A stretch of DNA of 5,705 nucleotides from an uncultured Acidobacteriota bacterium (lineage in GTDB: Bacteria > Acidobacteriota > Thermoanaerobaculia > Gp7-AA8): positions 1-5,705 of the forward strand of contig CAMPKJ010000301.1 in assembly GCA_946887105.1 (NCBI GenBank), read 5' to 3'. Position 1 is the stretch's first letter. Every line of letters starts with the position of its first letter. Below the pieces are notes generated by a model. It saw nothing but the letters and a program-made list of their open reading frames with translations. It did not search any database and was not told where the DNA came from. This document shows, in pieces, positions 5,672 through 5,705 of this stretch. A program made the translations under genes and the position numbers.

Positions 5672-5705
5672 GTTCCTCGGAGTGCCTCGGGCGTTCCTTG
5701 GAGTG
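5672..5705. repeat. 13-base direct repeat with 21-base period at the right edge
   Basis: GTTCCTCGGAGTG (5672-5684) recurs as GTTCCTTGGAGTG (5693-5705), 12 of 13 identical, 21 bases start to start (two helical turns). The second copy ends exactly at the window edge, so more copies may follow. Its CGGAGTGC (5678-5685) is also the inverse of GCACTCCG at 5646-5653, which overlaps the DUF465 promoter. It may be an operator or a tandem repeat; nothing else distinguishes the two. Confidence 0.55.

Overview
The window is GC-rich bacterial chromosome with seven genes, all but one on the minus strand. It reads as an ordinary housekeeping segment, with no mobile element, CRISPR array, tRNA or rRNA visible. 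The GC-rich codon use, the style of the secreted repeat-type protein at 539-1501 and the mix of genes suggest an Acidobacteriota-like organism (perhaps Thermoanaerobaculia). That placement is inference from protein style; no phylogenetic marker is present.

Layout from left to right. (1) The N-terminal half of purC (SAICAR synthase, minus strand) runs off the left edge. (2) A secreted beta-rich protein of unknown function (539-1501, minus) lies upstream of purC. (3) A divergent intergenic region (1502-1670) separates it from a class I/II PLP aminotransferase (1671-2822, plus), the only plus-strand gene. (4) A palindromic array of an 8-base unit (2828-2915) fills the gap between the convergent aminotransferase and bcp genes. 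(5) A minus-strand cluster reads pssA (phosphatidylserine synthase, 4447-5274), then an aspartate-semialdehyde-dehydrogenase homologue lacking its catalytic cysteine (3420-4421), then bcp (PrxQ-type peroxiredoxin, 2920-3405), with short gaps. (6) Upstream of that cluster are a strong hairpin (5293-5322) and a small YdcH/DUF465 gene (5365-5601) with its own consensus Shine-Dalgarno and extended -10 promoter. The right edge holds a 13-base direct repeat with 21-base spacing.

The genes do not form one pathway: they cover purine synthesis, amino-acid transamination, phospholipid synthesis and peroxide defence. The most notable points are: the ASADH homologue that appears catalytically dead yet is kept between pssA and bcp; the octamer palindrome between the convergent genes; and a recurring start architecture in which four genes lack a Shine-Dalgarno but have a -10-like hexamer 6-9 bases before the ATG, suggesting leaderless mRNAs. 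No clearly new multi-gene system is evident.
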